From Siphonobacter sp. SORGH_AS_0500 (GTDB lineage Bacteria > Bacteroidota > Bacteroidia > Cytophagales > Spirosomataceae): 64,000 nt of DNA. The notes under the pieces are model-generated. The model searched no databases. It was not told the origin of the DNA and worked only from the letters and a program-made list of their open reading frames with translations. The translations under genes were made by a program, and so were the position numbers. Where the stretch lies: assembly GCF_002838835.1 (NCBI RefSeq), contig NZ_NHPP01000001.1, positions 186,001-250,000 of the forward strand, in the 5' to 3' direction. How positions within the stretch are numbered: the stretch's first letter is position 1; the number at the start of each line of letters is the position of its first letter. Positions 63,398 through 64,000 of this stretch are shown one piece after another.

Positions 63398-64000
63398 ATT
63401 TTTTCTTTTCAAATAAAAATGCTCTGGTTAGGAGGCGGGCAATTTTGCGGCCACCGGCATATTTCATGTGGGTGTAATCTTTGTTAGCCAGCCCAGCATT
63501 GACGTATTTCACCATAGAACCTTCGCCCCCCATCGCTTCCCACAGATTCCAGAAGGTAACCCCGGTTTTTTGGGACATTTTCCGTTGAGCAGCGATCAAA
63601 TACGGAATACTGGGGAAGGAAATATAGTTATCCTCCTGCTTCATGCTCCGGTCAGAAACCCCAATGATGAGAATGCTGGCCTCAGGAAATCCCCGTTTAA
63701 TGCGTTCAATGGCAGCCATCATTTTAGGAACGTACCATCCGAGTTGCGTCGTATTAGGCTGAATCACATTTAAGCCATACTGCAAAATCACCAGCTTGTA
63801 ATGCTGAAGCTTATTAAACTGCTGATACATGGATTCGGAAACGCCTAACAATCCCCAACCGGAGTTACCCCGCATGCTGAAATTATCCACGTAAACGCCA
63901 TGATCGGATTCAAAACTCAGCCCGTACAGAGCCAGGCTTCCCCCGAACGACATACGAATCTGATCGCCCGAAGTATGTAAATCGTGTTCGGTTAAATACC
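63243..64000 (-). CDS. SGNH/GDSL hydrolase family protein, 5' end outside window
   Basis: Partial protein; the reading frame is open to the right edge, so the N-terminus with most or all of block I is missing. Visible are the block II/III region KLVILQYGLNVIQP, and block V DYTHMKYAGGRKIARLL with the Asp-His pair. As given, the frame runs 150 nt into the next gene and gives an unnatural 49-residue tail. One more A in the run at 63399-63404 (six T on the plus strand) would end it at 63394 after FEKKKI, with an ATGA overlap to the downstream SGNH start, which is the normal operon form. Second SGNH partner of the MBOAT acyltransferase. Confidence 0.8.
   Translation of the reverse strand, partial: YLTEHDLHTSGDQIRMSFGGSLALYGLSFESDHGVYVDNFSMRGNSGWGLLGVSESMYQQFNKLQHYKLVILQYGLNVIQPNTTQLGWYVPKMMAAIERIKRGFPEASILIIGVSDRSMKQEDNYISFPSIPYLIAAQRKMSQKTGVTFWNLWEAMGGEGSMVKYVNAGLANKDYTHMKYAGGRKIARLLTRAFLFEKKKYDQNRTAGTTPGALHKRPGTENASHSDASLTVRNTATKRDLSGRKPESVFR

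Overview
The window looks like a chromosomal stretch from a Bacteroidota bacterium, most likely order Cytophagales (Spirosoma/Siphonobacter-like); the genus cannot be fixed from the sequence alone. The signs are a SusC/SusD pair, a DUF5686 outer-membrane protein, a 4Fe-4S ferredoxin of Bacteroidota type, a zinc-less Sir2, many genes without a clear Shine-Dalgarno, and promoters of the form TTG-N19/20-TAnnTTTG. I see no rRNA, tRNA, CRISPR array, transposase or phage genes.

Layout. 0.3-7.2 kb: ferredoxin, LuxC-like acyl-CoA reductase, a tetR plus FAD monooxygenase pair, a DUF5686 outer-membrane protein and an esterase. 7.4-12.4 kb: five co-directional genes (esterase, ATP-grasp ligase, GCS2 carboxylate-amine ligase, class I glutamine amidotransferase, ATP-grasp-like protein), followed by an aminotransferase with its own promoter; this amidoligase cluster is the best candidate for an undescribed pathway. 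13.9-20.8 kb: housekeeping genes (trxA, DUF2461, trpS, PAP2, DUF2147, prs, ribosomal L25) and a secreted CocE-type hydrolase. 20.9-24.4 kb: an AT-rich islet of orphan small proteins (HEAT-like, unknown, DUF4279-like) plus an hxlR/SDR pair, bounded by two copies of a 53-bp repeat. 24.4-33.1 kb: SusD/SusC with an unusual Pro/Thr-rich N-terminal region, and a secreted PIG-L deacetylase. 33.2-41.9 kb: universal stress protein, aconitase, topoisomerase I, Sir2, subtilase. 42.2-52.1 kb: a maltodextrin module (TetR, DUF1460, MFS sugar transporter and alpha-amylase on the minus strand; cyclomaltodextrinase, beta-phosphoglucomutase and GH65 phosphorylase on the plus strand). 52.2-56.7 kb: GNAT, MenE-like ligase, an unknown protein inside two repeat-rich intergenic regions, and an XRE/S24-like regulator. 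56.9-64 kb: a metallopeptidase/propeller/beta-barrel fusion, a beta/gamma-crystallin protein, and an MBOAT plus two SGNH-hydrolase operon that runs off the right edge.

How parts work together. The maltodextrin module is coherent: outer enzymes cut oligosaccharides, the MFS permease imports maltose, the GH65 enzyme phosphorolyses it to beta-glucose-1-phosphate plus glucose, and pgmB converts the former to glucose-6-phosphate. The MBOAT/SGNH set is the usual arrangement for O-acetylating a surface polysaccharide.

Quality warning. Eight genes are broken or mis-ended by one missing base, always in a short homopolymer and always corrected by adding one base. Five of the eight lie between 43.9 and 56.5 kb. 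This looks like systematic base-calling or assembly error rather than biology, so the affected genes are described here as they would read once corrected.
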